Virus record (IMG/VR): IMGVR_UViG_3300046331_000424 | Location: 1 to 44,730 of that record | Source of the DNA: a virus | DNA: 44,730 nucleotides | Strand: one strand, 5' to 3' | Shown: piece after piece, positions 1-8,261 of the stretch | Layout: each line of letters opens with the position of its first letter | How positions within the stretch are numbered: position 1 is the stretch's first letter | Notes under the pieces: model-generated | The model's input: the letters and a program-made list of their open reading frames with translations, nothing else | Told to the model about the DNA's origin: nothing | Databases searched by the model: none | Translations under genes and position numbers: made by a program

Positions 1-183
1 GTCTAATCTTGTTGCCAAAGCACGCATCAAGCGACTTTCATCGGTTTCATTGGCATCAATGGCAGCAGGTAAAACCAAAGGCTTGCCAATCTCTCCAATG
101 AACACTTCGGTAACTAAACCATCGCCCTCGATTAAGCAATCAAGGCGATTAAGTTTTCTTGCTTTTTTGTAGCAGGTATTCAT
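1..183 (-). CDS. Partial unknown protein, cut by the window edge
   Basis: An open frame of 61 codons starts with ATG at 183 and runs off the left edge, so the C-terminus is missing. The visible N-terminus is basic (MNTCYKKARKLNR) and is followed by a mixed stretch with no motif I recognise. It is separated from the nuclease gene upstream by a terminator hairpin, so it probably has its own promoter (a weak candidate lies at 197-225). It continues the leftward direction of the late genes. No function is assigned. Confidence 0.55.
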   Translation of the reverse strand, partial: MNTCYKKARKLNRLDCLIEGDGLVTEVFIGEIGKPLVLPAAIDANETDESRLMRALATRLD

Positions 184-196
184 TTTGATAAAAATT

Positions 197-225
197 ATAA
201 GTTAATAAACTGTTTTTTGCACCAA
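197..225 (-). promoter_or_regulatory. Candidate promoter for the leftmost partial gene
   Basis: On the minus strand TTG (223-225) is followed after 18 nt by TAACTTAT (197-204), a partial match to the Bacteroidota TTG / TAnnTTTG promoter. It sits directly after the nuclease terminator and 13 nt before the ATG at 183. The -7 box is imperfect. Confidence 0.3.
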
Positions 226-244
226 ATTAAATAATAAACTTTCA

Positions 245-277
245 TAAAAAATAGCCAAACATCATTTGTTTGGCTAT
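245..277 (-). terminator. Rho-independent terminator of the nuclease gene
   Basis: A perfect 11-bp stem (251-261 with 267-277) with a 5-nt loop is followed on the minus strand by a run of six to seven T. It lies 22 nt past the stop of the nuclease gene and would end its transcript. Confidence 0.8.
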
Positions 278-299
278 AATATATTTTTTTGACTAAAAA

Positions 300-929
300 C
301 TATTGACTAAAAGAAAAATTTAACCCTGTCAATACTTGCAAAGTATCAAGATTACACTCGTAAGTTTTCCAGTTGAGATTCACGTTTTCATCGTTTGGAA
401 TAATAACGCATATTAGCTGCTCTAAATTATCAACAGTACGAACATGAACTACTTTAAAGAAATATTCGGGTACTGTGATGAAACCTCTCGCTATTGTTGA
501 TTTTATACCTAATACACCTGCAACGCATTGCAGTTTAGATTTATTTTTCACACAAAGTTTTTTACAATAATCTTCTAAAAACTTCCAAGTTCGTTGATTG
601 AGTTTAGGAACTTGTGGAACGATATTGCTCATAAAAAAAGTTTCTCTACTAAGTTCTTGGTCGAAACTTCTATCTTCCGCAGGGCATAAATGACCTCTAT
701 CAAAACCTTGTTTGATGTATGCTCTTTCTCGTGGACGATAAAAACCTTTTGGCAGTTTTTCAGTAAAAAAGGTTTCAGACCTTTTTATGTCTCCGTAGGA
801 AAATTCGTCTATATCCCAAATAACAAAATTCGGAGTGCCTTTTAGTTCATTATAGCTAACACTAAAACCTTTCTTTTTTATCAAGAAATTCGTTGGTAAA
901 TTGTTTGGTTTTGGCTCTACTAATATCAT
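300..929 (-). CDS. DNA/RNA non-specific endonuclease (NUC family, beta-beta-alpha metal)
   Basis: The protein carries DRGHLCPAEDR, the DRGH signature of DNA/RNA non-specific nucleases, in which the His is the general base. It is followed by FMSNIVPQ...LNQRTW, matching the conserved metal-binding Asn and downstream helix of the family. At 209 aa it is compact. No convincing signal peptide is seen, so an intracellular role is more likely. The ATG at 929 is chosen; the longer frame begins with TTG at 950. The gene is divergent from the small plus-strand gene at 971 and ends at its own terminator, making it a separate unit from the tail operon. Its role could be host DNA degradation or nucleotide scavenging; that is inference. 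Confidence 0.85.
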   Translation of the reverse strand: MILVEPKPNNLPTNFLIKKKGFSVSYNELKGTPNFVIWDIDEFSYGDIKRSETFFTEKLPKGFYRPRERAYIKQGFDRGHLCPAEDRSFDQELSRETFFMSNIVPQVPKLNQRTWKFLEDYCKKLCVKNKSKLQCVAGVLGIKSTIARGFITVPEYFFKVVHVRTVDNLEQLICVIIPNDENVNLNWKTYECNLDTLQVLTGLNFSFSQ

Positions 930-951
930 ACTTTGTATTTTTTTACACAAA

Positions 952-979
952 TAAAACTAAAAATATTCAAATGACACAA
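952..979 (-). promoter_or_regulatory. Candidate promoter of the nuclease gene
   Basis: On the minus strand TTG (977-979) and TAGTTTTA (952-959) are spaced by 17 nt. The boxes lie about 20 nt upstream of the nuclease ATG and overlap the first codons of the divergent gene. The -7 box deviates from TAnnTTTG at the last base. Confidence 0.35.
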
Positions 980-1261
980 GAAAAGGAAATCTTGGTTATG
1001 TTAGATGATTTACTAACACATCCGTATTTTATCTCTATTCAAAATCGTTTAGATGCAGGGGTTCAAAGAAAAACGCTAAATGTTTCAGCTTGGGAGCATC
1101 TTATATTAGCACAATCACAAATGAAGTTCCACATAGCTAAACGTGATTCTGAATTTCCCGAAATAAAGTATCTTGATGATAACGACCCATCAAATGATGA
1201 TATTAAAAAAATTAAGTCTGAAACCATTTCAGATATAGCAACAAAAAAGCCACTTACTTAA
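971..1261 (+). CDS. Small unknown protein, the only supported plus-strand gene
   Basis: An ATG at 971 opens a 96-aa frame (MTQEKEILVMLDDLL...). The start is placed here because the longer frame from 893 would overlap the nuclease gene, and its extra N-terminus is antisense to nuclease codons. The product is soluble and charged, with a helical N-terminus and a Lys-rich end. I recognise no family. The last codons form the left arm of a perfect terminator hairpin, which supports this being a real transcription unit. As a lone oppositely oriented gene at a junction between operons it resembles a phage moron (extra inserted gene). That is inference. Confidence 0.6.
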   Translation: MTQEKEILVMLDDLLTHPYFISIQNRLDAGVQRKTLNVSAWEHLILAQSQMKFHIAKRDSEFPEIKYLDDNDPSNDDIKKIKSETISDIATKKPLT

Positions 1262-1274
1262 AAGTGGCTTTTTT
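1243..1274. terminator. Bidirectional terminator shared by convergent genes
   Basis: A perfect 13-bp stem (1243-1255 with 1262-1274) has a 6-nt loop and A6/T6 tracts on its two sides. It can therefore terminate both the plus-strand gene, whose stop codon lies in the loop, and the leftward tail operon ending at 1301. Confidence 0.85.
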
Positions 1275-1300
1275 GTTAAAAAACGAATTAACTTATACTA

Positions 1301-2227
1301 TTAATAAGCTACGCCCAAACGAGGGAGTGAGTAACCTACATAAATAGCAAGTTCATCGCCAGCTTCTAAGCTATAACCCATTTGTGAAACGTTGCAATAC
1401 AACTTCGCACCATTTGTGTCATAACCTGCTACCGCAGTTGCTCCATTGTCTTTCGATAAGAAGAACTGACCGCTTGTAGAGTTAGTTACTGGGTGAGTTA
1501 CACCATTGACAGTAACGAACGAAGCACAAAGCACTTCTGAAAGTGGGGCAGAACTTGAACTAACTTCAACCAATCCCGAAGATACAGTTGCTGAAATTGT
1601 TTTCTTGCTCCAAAAACCCATGCCGTCCATTTTTTTGTCTTTGAGAGTATTTCCCAAAGCCAAAGCACTATCGGCAGTTGTTTGTGCTGCTACTGCTTTA
1701 CCATCAGCTACTACTGCTTTTGCATCGGCTGCTTGTGCAGCAGTTAAAGCAGAGTTTGCAGTTGTTTGAGCAGCGTTTGCAGTAGAAAGGGCATCGTTTG
1801 CTGTACTTTGTGCATTGTTAGCAGCAGTTTGAGCAGCCGTAGCTTTTGAGTCAGCAGTTGCTGCATTTGCTAACGCTTGCGTTGCATCTGCCTGTGCTGC
1901 TTGGATTGCAGGAGTTACGTTTGCTGTAATGTAGTTCGCAAGAACCGTAGCAAGCGAAATATTGTGCGTACTACCATCTGTTTCAGTTACCGTGATAACA
2001 TAGGTATTTGCATCAATAGTCGCAGAAGCTACATTCACATCAACAGCCAATGAAGCCAAATCAACCTGCTTTTGAGTAGTATTACCATCTTTGTCCGTGA
2101 ACGGAATTTTAAGAGTAGTTCCCTCCAATGTTGGAGTTCCTACGCTGATGGCTGCTACATTACCAAAAAGCGTTGATAGGTCGCTAACTAAGCCTTCAAT
2201 CTGCTTTTTTTGAATTAACTTTTGCAT
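1301..2227 (-). CDS. Tail fibre protein with alanine-rich coiled coil
   Basis: A 308-aa protein and the last gene of the leftward tail operon. Residues 1-100 form an N-terminal region with a predicted beta-rich part. Residues 108-192 consist of alanine-rich heptads (TANDALS, TANAAQT, TANSALT), typical of trimeric phage fibre shafts. Residues 200-308 form a Ser/Gly/aromatic-rich globular tip (GFWSKKTI..., ending PRLGVAY), the likely receptor-contact domain. It lies 12 nt downstream of the preceding gene and ends at the shared terminator. The role in host binding is inferred from architecture and position; no specific family is assigned to the tip. Confidence 0.7.
   Translation of the reverse strand: MQKLIQKKQIEGLVSDLSTLFGNVAAISVGTPTLEGTTLKIPFTDKDGNTTQKQVDLASLAVDVNVASATIDANTYVITVTETDGSTHNISLATVLANYITANVTPAIQAAQADATQALANAATADSKATAAQTAANNAQSTANDALSTANAAQTTANSALTAAQAADAKAVVADGKAVAAQTTADSALALGNTLKDKKMDGMGFWSKKTISATVSSGLVEVSSSSAPLSEVLCASFVTVNGVTHPVTNSTSGQFFLSKDNGATAVAGYDTNGAKLYCNVSQMGYSLEAGDELAIYVGYSLPRLGVAY
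1652..1906 (-). repeat. Alanine-rich heptad repeat of the fibre shaft
   Basis: About twelve 7-residue units with alanine at the core positions are encoded here (residues 108-192 of the fibre protein). The DNA is correspondingly repetitive in GC-rich alanine codons, unlike the surrounding AT-rich sequence. Confidence 0.75.
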
Positions 2228-2239
2228 TTGAACAAAAAT

Positions 2240-2716
2240 TTAAGAGTTTGAAAAATGTAAATATTTGAATCTGACTTTATCAGTTGATTCCAAACTAAAT
2301 GGAGATAACCAAGTTAAAACGCCATTCTCTATACTGTACTCTGCACCGTTTTCGTATTCGATATTATTAACAACCATCGAAATAAATCTATACTTAGGGT
2401 CGAGGTTTGGCATAGGAATAGCCTTTTGTTCATTATCTACTTCTATCGGGTGTAAATATATTCCGTATTCTAAATTTAAAACAGTATTACTGCAATTATT
2501 TTTATTTTCTACGGTTATGTACCCAATTTTAACTATGCTTCTATCGCTGACTTTTTTAACTTCCCAACGATAAATGCCCGGTCCAAGATGGTAAAAAACA
2601 TTAGACTGTTGCCAAACGGTTATCTCTTGGCTTCCTGCATTACTTCTACCAAAAAGGTAAACCTCCCCATTGGTTGGGGAGGTTGTTTTTATTTCGAGTG
2701 TTCCTAAACAAGACAT
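2240..2716 (-). CDS. Unknown small tail protein
   Basis: A 158-aa protein, MSCLGTLEIK..., beta-rich with GIYRWEVKKV and a C-terminal part (NGAEYSIENGVLTWL) that reads like the end of a beta-sandwich. Its ATG overlaps the stop of the upstream 1027-aa adhesin by one base (TAATG), so translation is probably coupled. Its place between adhesin and terminal fibre suggests a structural accessory or connector protein. I do not recognise a named family. Confidence 0.6.
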   Translation of the reverse strand: MSCLGTLEIKTTSPTNGEVYLFGRSNAGSQEITVWQQSNVFYHLGPGIYRWEVKKVSDRSIVKIGYITVENKNNCSNTVLNLEYGIYLHPIEVDNEQKAIPMPNLDPKYRFISMVVNNIEYENGAEYSIENGVLTWLSPFSLESTDKVRFKYLHFSNS

Positions 2717-5700
2717 TACGGCAAGGTGGTTACTTGAACGGTTTTACTAACACTATGGTTATTAACTTCTCTGCAATGTAAGAAATATTGCGTACTTGGC
2801 AAAACTGAAAATGTTTTGCTCGATTGCCAAACAAGACCACTATCAGAAACTAATGCAATGCTCGTGCTGATGGCATACTCTAAAACATTACCACAACTAC
2901 CATTAAAAGTAGCATCATACTCGTAAGTATTTGGAACTAATACGTTTCCACTAAAAGCAGAAACCAAACTATTTACCTGCAACTTGAAAGTATAATTACC
3001 TGTACTTTGTGGAGTGTAAATAAACGAAGTCGTTTGGTTTGGAATCGTTGAAATTTGGTTGCCATCTTTGAAAACCAAAACTGTGCCAGCTTCGCTAATT
3101 GTTCCTGTTATCGCTGTGCCAATTTGACCATTTAAGCCGCTTGTAATTACTGGGGCTGATGGAGCAATAATAGCATTTACAACAAAACCACTCGTTTTTG
3201 CAGATTCAGTTTTTCCGCTTTCAGTTTGACTAAAAGTAAAATTACCATCTACATTTGGAGTGTAACTCCAATTTCCATTTCCATCTACAATGACGTTAGT
3301 CAAGTGAACATCGTTTTTGTAAATTTTAATCGTTGCACCTGCTACACCTGTACCATTAATGGCAGTACCTGTGAATTGAGGGCTTGCAGTGCTAACAACT
3401 GGAACGGCTGAAACCAATAATGGTGCATTTGTTACAGATATTGCATTTGTTTTCTCCGATTCTGTTCTATCAACATCAGTTCTTGTAAATTGGTAAGAAC
3501 CTGTCGAAGTAGGAATAAAGCCAAAAGAACCATCGCTGGCTTGTGGTGGCAAAGTTTCCAGATAAACACCGTTTTTGTAAACTTTTACAACGGCATCATA
3601 AATTGCCTGTCCGCTGATAATCATATCAACATAAAACGGTGCTGTGTTTTCAATCAAAGGCATAGGGCTTTGTGATTGATTAACAACGCTTACCGCTGTT
3701 TTTGCCGATTCGGGTTTTCCGCTTTCTTCCTGTGAAAAATAGTAATTACCACTTGTTTGTGGCGTTATGCTCCATGCTCCGCTACCGTTTACTGAAACTT
3801 GAAAAGCAAAAACATTTTCTTTATAAACCTTAATCCAAGAACCTGCTACACCTGTACCGTTTATCGTTTGCTCTGTGAGCGATGGACTGACTGTTGTTAC
3901 TATTGGTAAAGCTGAACTTATTGGAACATCATTAACCATAAAATCAAAATGAGAACCAACATTATTTATTCCCCAAAATAAATCATATTGGTAGCCATCC
4001 TCTGCCACTACCGTAGGTGTCCAAGAAACTGTGTTTTGTGCTGTTAAGCCATTTTGTGCAACCGTAGTCCATGCTCCTGTGGTTAAGTTGCGAACTCGTA
4101 AACCAAAACCCAAAGAACCAACTAAACTTTCGCCTGTTACAGAAAAATCTTGCGTAAAGCTAAACACAATAGGAGTTCCTACCTGTTTTGGGTCTGAAAC
4201 TACTGGATTGAAAGAATGAGGGCTATAATTATAAACAACCTCACTTGTAAACTCGCTGTAATTTGCTCCGTCTTTCATTCGGAACTTATACGTGCCAACT
4301 TCGTATGGGTTAAAATAATGTGTACCCTGTGTAACACTTATTGTTTCAAGTAGTACATTGTTTTTCCATAATTCCATTTGTCCTGTAAATGGAATTGTAA
4401 TGTCAGTTTTTTGCACCAAATTTCTTGAAGTGTGCAAAACTGTTGGGGCTGTAACTTGTGATACTGGGGCTGAATAAACAAAGTTTGCTGAAAACGCTGA
4501 AAAATCTTCAAAATTTCCTGTACGCTTGCCTAATCGGAATTTATAAGTTCCATAATCGCCTGCACCTGCCGTAAACAAGAAAGAACCGTCATCGTGTTTC
4601 TTTCCTGCCGAACCTGTCGAACCTGCATTGTTTAGTAATTCAGTTGTGTAAACGCCTGTGCTACTTGCAGTATCTCCATCTGTAATGTCATATTTCAAAT
4701 ACAACTGGTTGTTTTTGTAAACTTCCATTATATAGCCATAATCAAACCACAAATCATAAAATGGCTGTGGACTTGAACCATGACCCATAAGAATAGCACG
4801 TAAATCGCCCTGTTGGTCATTCCATGCTTTGATTGGAACATCAAGCCCTACGTTTGGCAATGGCTGTGGAGGATTTGAGCCTTGCGTAATTTCGTATGCA
4901 GTTGATAACGACAAAGGGGTTCTTACACCTGCTTGAACTTGGGCAAACTTATATGTTCCAACTTGTGTGATTGGATAAGTCGCACCCCCATTTGTTACTG
5001 GTCTTTGACCTGCATAGTCATAGTTTCCATTTATCAGTTTAAATATTTGAAAACTTGTAACATTTGGCTTTGTTCTTGTAAGGGTTGCCGTAGCCGTTGG
5101 GTTCGCTGAATTTATGCTTGTTCTGTCAAGGCTTACCGTAGGGCTTGGCATAACAAATAAAATCAAATCGCCTGTAAAGTCGCTATCTTCGTAGCCATCA
5201 CCCCAAATTGCTTTAAACTTGTAAGTTCCTGCAATCATAGTTTGATATGTCGTGCTATTTACCTGCTCTATGGTAGTAATTTTCACACCATCACGCCAAA
5301 CTTCAAACGCCTGTGCATCAGTTGATTCAAGATAAATGTAAGCACCATCAAACTCCGTATCTATCGGCTTTTCACCAACACCTCCACCTACTGAAATAGT
5401 TAGTTTTGGCATTTGTACTGGTTCGTAACCAAAACGGTCGAGATTAAACGCCACTCCTGTTACTCCCGAAATTCTCATTGGAGTTGTACCTTGTGGAAAC
5501 CAAACATTTTCAAATGTAATTGGAAAAATTCCACTTGTTGAAGGAACTTCAACTTCATATTCAGACCCATCTACTGTTAATCTTGCAATTACATTTGTAT
5601 CTACTAAAGATGTTCTTTTTACATAAGCTACTACGCTTGTTTCTCCTTCGGCTACTTGTGTAATGTCATATTCAATCCATTCGCCTGTATTTCCTAAGTT

Positions 5701-5799
5701 TCCAGTAATTTGTCCACCAGATGCTTCGGAATCGCTGTTAATACCTACATATTCACTTTTGCGGTCAAAACTTTCCGCTTCTCTAAGAATTTGTGCCAT
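2716..5799 (-). CDS. Large tail adhesin: CBM6-like module plus Ig-like repeats
   Basis: A 1027-aa protein. Residues 5-127 (AESFD..., GEWIEYDI, then NLDRFGYEP) match the pattern of a family 6 carbohydrate-binding module, a beta-sandwich that binds polysaccharide. The rest is a chain of Ig-like beta-sandwich repeats; four close copies lie at about 631-708, 712-790, 798-876 and 880-955, each with a GTxVAGxxIKVYK-like strand and a GNYxFxxxESGKxES end. Looser repeats lie at 130-305 and 450-524. The C-terminus has a separate short domain with two cysteines. By position it belongs to the distal tail. A surface-glycan adhesin is the best reading; no enzymatic motif is seen. Confidence 0.75.
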   Translation of the reverse strand: MAQILREAESFDRKSEYVGINSDSEASGGQITGNLGNTGEWIEYDITQVAEGETSVVAYVKRTSLVDTNVIARLTVDGSEYEVEVPSTSGIFPITFENVWFPQGTTPMRISGVTGVAFNLDRFGYEPVQMPKLTISVGGGVGEKPIDTEFDGAYIYLESTDAQAFEVWRDGVKITTIEQVNSTTYQTMIAGTYKFKAIWGDGYEDSDFTGDLILFVMPSPTVSLDRTSINSANPTATATLTRTKPNVTSFQIFKLINGNYDYAGQRPVTNGGATYPITQVGTYKFAQVQAGVRTPLSLSTAYEITQGSNPPQPLPNVGLDVPIKAWNDQQGDLRAILMGHGSSPQPFYDLWFDYGYIMEVYKNNQLYLKYDITDGDTASSTGVYTTELLNNAGSTGSAGKKHDDGSFLFTAGAGDYGTYKFRLGKRTGNFEDFSAFSANFVYSAPVSQVTAPTVLHTSRNLVQKTDITIPFTGQMELWKNNVLLETISVTQGTHYFNPYEVGTYKFRMKDGANYSEFTSEVVYNYSPHSFNPVVSDPKQVGTPIVFSFTQDFSVTGESLVGSLGFGLRVRNLTTGAWTTVAQNGLTAQNTVSWTPTVVAEDGYQYDLFWGINNVGSHFDFMVNDVPISSALPIVTTVSPSLTEQTINGTGVAGSWIKVYKENVFAFQVSVNGSGAWSITPQTSGNYYFSQEESGKPESAKTAVSVVNQSQSPMPLIENTAPFYVDMIISGQAIYDAVVKVYKNGVYLETLPPQASDGSFGFIPTSTGSYQFTRTDVDRTESEKTNAISVTNAPLLVSAVPVVSTASPQFTGTAINGTGVAGATIKIYKNDVHLTNVIVDGNGNWSYTPNVDGNFTFSQTESGKTESAKTSGFVVNAIIAPSAPVITSGLNGQIGTAITGTISEAGTVLVFKDGNQISTIPNQTTSFIYTPQSTGNYTFKLQVNSLVSAFSGNVLVPNTYEYDATFNGSCGNVLEYAISTSIALVSDSGLVWQSSKTFSVLPSTQYFLHCREVNNHSVSKTVQVTTLP
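2935..3909 (-). repeat. Four tandem Ig-like protein repeats in the adhesin
   Basis: Four units of about 78-80 residues share the strands ...GTAINGTGVAGATIKIYK-like and NGNWSYTP-like, and an ESGKxESAKT end. DNA identity is moderate, so the repeats are old or under recombination. A further copy occurs in the small membrane protein at 34482-34790. Confidence 0.7.
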
Positions 5800-5825
5800 T
5801 CTTTTAAAATTTTAAAGGTTTACAA

Positions 5826-6320
5826 TTAAACTTCTTCTAAAACTACGTCCAAGATTGGATTTTCGTTTACATCTTCAACCAGTTCTTGTTCAGATTCGTC
5901 CAGTTGGTCGGGAGTTGCAAACTCTTCGTTTTCGGTATTTGGTTGAGGGATTCCGCTAACGCTCGGACTTGTGGAAAGGATAGGCGGAGTAGTAGAGCCG
6001 CCAGTAATAAATGGCTTTCCACCAATTACGCTACCATCAACTACGCCTTTTTTCTTGAAAGACACAAAAACAATAACACACGGTGCTAATGGGTTTGGTA
6101 CAATTTTTTGCAGATTACCAAGGTTAAATCTTCTCGGTTCTGAAAACTCTTTGTTGTCATTTTTCCTTTTGGCAACGTAGAGTTTTGAGTTTGTACCAAC
6201 ATTATCAAAAACCGTTGCGGATTGAAAAGGCTGTGCTGTTGAGCCATTTTCATCTTTCAACCCAAAATCATAGTCATTTGGATTGAAGCCATTTTTTAAA
6301 ATAATCGTTGCTTTTACCAT
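5826..6320 (-). CDS. Unknown small tail protein
   Basis: 164 aa from the ATG at 6320 (MVKATIILKNGFNPNDYDFG). The frame extends back to 6455 but that part would overlap the upstream 617-aa gene by 70 bases, so the internal ATG is chosen. The N-terminal 90 residues look like a compact beta domain. The C-terminal half is Pro/Thr/Ser-rich and then very acidic (DQLDESEQELVEDVNE), probably a disordered tail. It sits between two large tail proteins. No family recognised. Confidence 0.6.
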   Translation of the reverse strand: MVKATIILKNGFNPNDYDFGLKDENGSTAQPFQSATVFDNVGTNSKLYVAKRKNDNKEFSEPRRFNLGNLQKIVPNPLAPCVIVFVSFKKKGVVDGSVIGGKPFITGGSTTPPILSTSPSVSGIPQPNTENEEFATPDQLDESEQELVEDVNENPILDVVLEEV

Positions 6321-6385
6321 TGTTAAAAAAATTAAAGTTCGGCTACAAAAGTAACCGAACTTTGATGTTATAAAAAGATTTTTTA

Positions 6386-8239
6386 TTAAACTGTTACCGT
6401 TATACTGCCAATGTAAAAAACGTTGCTTGTAGCCGTCTTTTGACGTGCAAAACAATGGTATGTTCCTGCTGTCAAGGCGAACTGTTTGTATTGGTATTGA
6501 ACACCGCCACTCGTAACCTCACTTGTTACACCTCCTGTCGAGATTAATTGAACCGTTCCATCTCTATCAACCCAGTTTGTAGGTTGTGTCGATTGAGCAT
6601 TACTATAACCAAATTGCAAGATTTCATTTGTGCAACCTGTGCCATCAATTTTGGCAGGAATGCGAACATTTTTAGTTGTTCCGCCTGTGGTAGCATTTAC
6701 AGTCCAATTTACTGAATGGTCAGAAACTGTTTTGCCACTTACTCCTAAAGTCGCATAATAAGTTCCTGCAACTGTTGGAGTATAGCTCCAAGCAAAAGGC
6801 GAACTTGTTCCTGTCTGAACAGTTGCTACAAGTTGATTGCTTGAATTGAAAATTTCGATAGTTCCTGCTTCGGGTGCAACTCCGCTAAATAAAACGCCTA
6901 CTGTACCAGTTGTAGCATTTGGAATTGGCTTTCCTGCTTTTACAGATATTTTTTTGTAAATATTTCCATCTTTTGTATATCCTACTGGCGTAGCGTAGGT
7001 TGTGTCAAAAGCCATTCCAACGTCTTGACCAACTAAACAATCTACCATTGCATTAGTAATGCCACTTGCAAGCGGAAACTGCATAAACAAGTTTCTACCT
7101 CTCGCTTCAAACCAAAGTGGAGTTAAATCTGTGTCTCGCTTTAAGATTTTCAGCAAATGGTAGCCTGTATTTCCCTCTAAATCCCAAGATTCTAATGGTT
7201 GATTTGCAAAAACACCATTTGAGCCATCGCTTGCATTATTCCATGTAGAAAATAGCTTTTTATTGATAACTGCCGAACAATCCAAAGAACTTGTAACATT
7301 TACCGTTACCTCTGCGGTTTCTGCTGTTGGTGATACTACACCACCTCCACAATCATTGTAAATTCGACACTTATACGTTCCTGCATTTGTCGTAGTAAGA
7401 TTGCTTACGGTCAAAGTTGCATTTGTAGCGTTTGGAATTTCAAAAAAACCGTCCTTAATCCATTGATACCTTAAAGCTGTACCTGTTGCCGATGCTGTTA
7501 ATGTAATAGATTCTCCAACCAACTTATTTAGTGTACCTGTTGGGCTTATGCTCAACGCTGTTGGACTTGCACACGCATTTGAACCCGAATTATACCAATA
7601 GTTAGTTTCCTGTCCATTTGCAGTTGCCCATGTAGCCGTATTTGGTAACACGATTTGGTTTCCTGCCGAAATAGTAGGATTATTCCAACGAATGTTACCA
7701 CCCGAATAATCTAATTGAAAAAAATCTGCACCATAATCTATTCCATTGTTAGGGTTTACAGGTGTCATATTACCATTTGACTCTAAGAAAACACAATTAC
7801 AGTTAATTTTCCACCAACTATTCGCAACGGATGAGGCTTTAAATCTCATAATAGTTTTTTGTCCACCTATCAAGGTTTTATGCAATTTCACGCTACTTCC
7901 ATCAACCGAACCATTACCATCTACCATTCCTGTTGGAAAAGAATTGATATTGTTTGTATTTGTTGTATCGCCATTCATAACGATTATTTGCATTGGCAAC
8001 CTATTTAATGACAAATTGTATATTCTAAATTCAATTATATCATCAACATTAACTACGATTCCATTTCCTGTATGGTTATCGTCGCCATGAACTCCGCCAT
8101 CTTTGTTCCATTGTCTTCTAACAAGGGTGTCATTCACATAGAGTTCGAGCAAAATACTTGCTCTTTCATCCATATTTTCACTAATACCTATTTTATTTGT
8201 CCAAGTCAGCGACTTGTTTGGTACACCTAAATTATTCAT
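6386..8239 (-). CDS. Tail protein with Ig-like domains
   Basis: A 617-aa protein. Residues 225-315 form an I-set-like immunoglobulin domain: a Leu-rich strand, RYQWIKDG around the core Trp, and NAGTYKCRIYNDCGG at the second-Cys region. Residues 430-515 contain a second beta-sandwich (PEAGTIEIFNSS..., WSYTPTVAGTYYATL) resembling the repeats of the 1027-aa adhesin. Residues 1-220 and 515-617 are beta-rich and unassigned. Ig-like domains on tail proteins commonly give weak carbohydrate binding. Host-surface contact is inferred from this and from its place among tail-tip genes. Confidence 0.65.
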   Translation of the reverse strand: MNNLGVPNKSLTWTNKIGISENMDERASILLELYVNDTLVRRQWNKDGGVHGDDNHTGNGIVVNVDDIIEFRIYNLSLNRLPMQIIVMNGDTTNTNNINSFPTGMVDGNGSVDGSSVKLHKTLIGGQKTIMRFKASSVANSWWKINCNCVFLESNGNMTPVNPNNGIDYGADFFQLDYSGGNIRWNNPTISAGNQIVLPNTATWATANGQETNYWYNSGSNACASPTALSISPTGTLNKLVGESITLTASATGTALRYQWIKDGFFEIPNATNATLTVSNLTTTNAGTYKCRIYNDCGGGVVSPTAETAEVTVNVTSSLDCSAVINKKLFSTWNNASDGSNGVFANQPLESWDLEGNTGYHLLKILKRDTDLTPLWFEARGRNLFMQFPLASGITNAMVDCLVGQDVGMAFDTTYATPVGYTKDGNIYKKISVKAGKPIPNATTGTVGVLFSGVAPEAGTIEIFNSSNQLVATVQTGTSSPFAWSYTPTVAGTYYATLGVSGKTVSDHSVNWTVNATTGGTTKNVRIPAKIDGTGCTNEILQFGYSNAQSTQPTNWVDRDGTVQLISTGGVTSEVTSGGVQYQYKQFALTAGTYHCFARQKTATSNVFYIGSITVTV

Positions 8240-8261
8240 TGTATTGAAAGTTTAATAGTTA

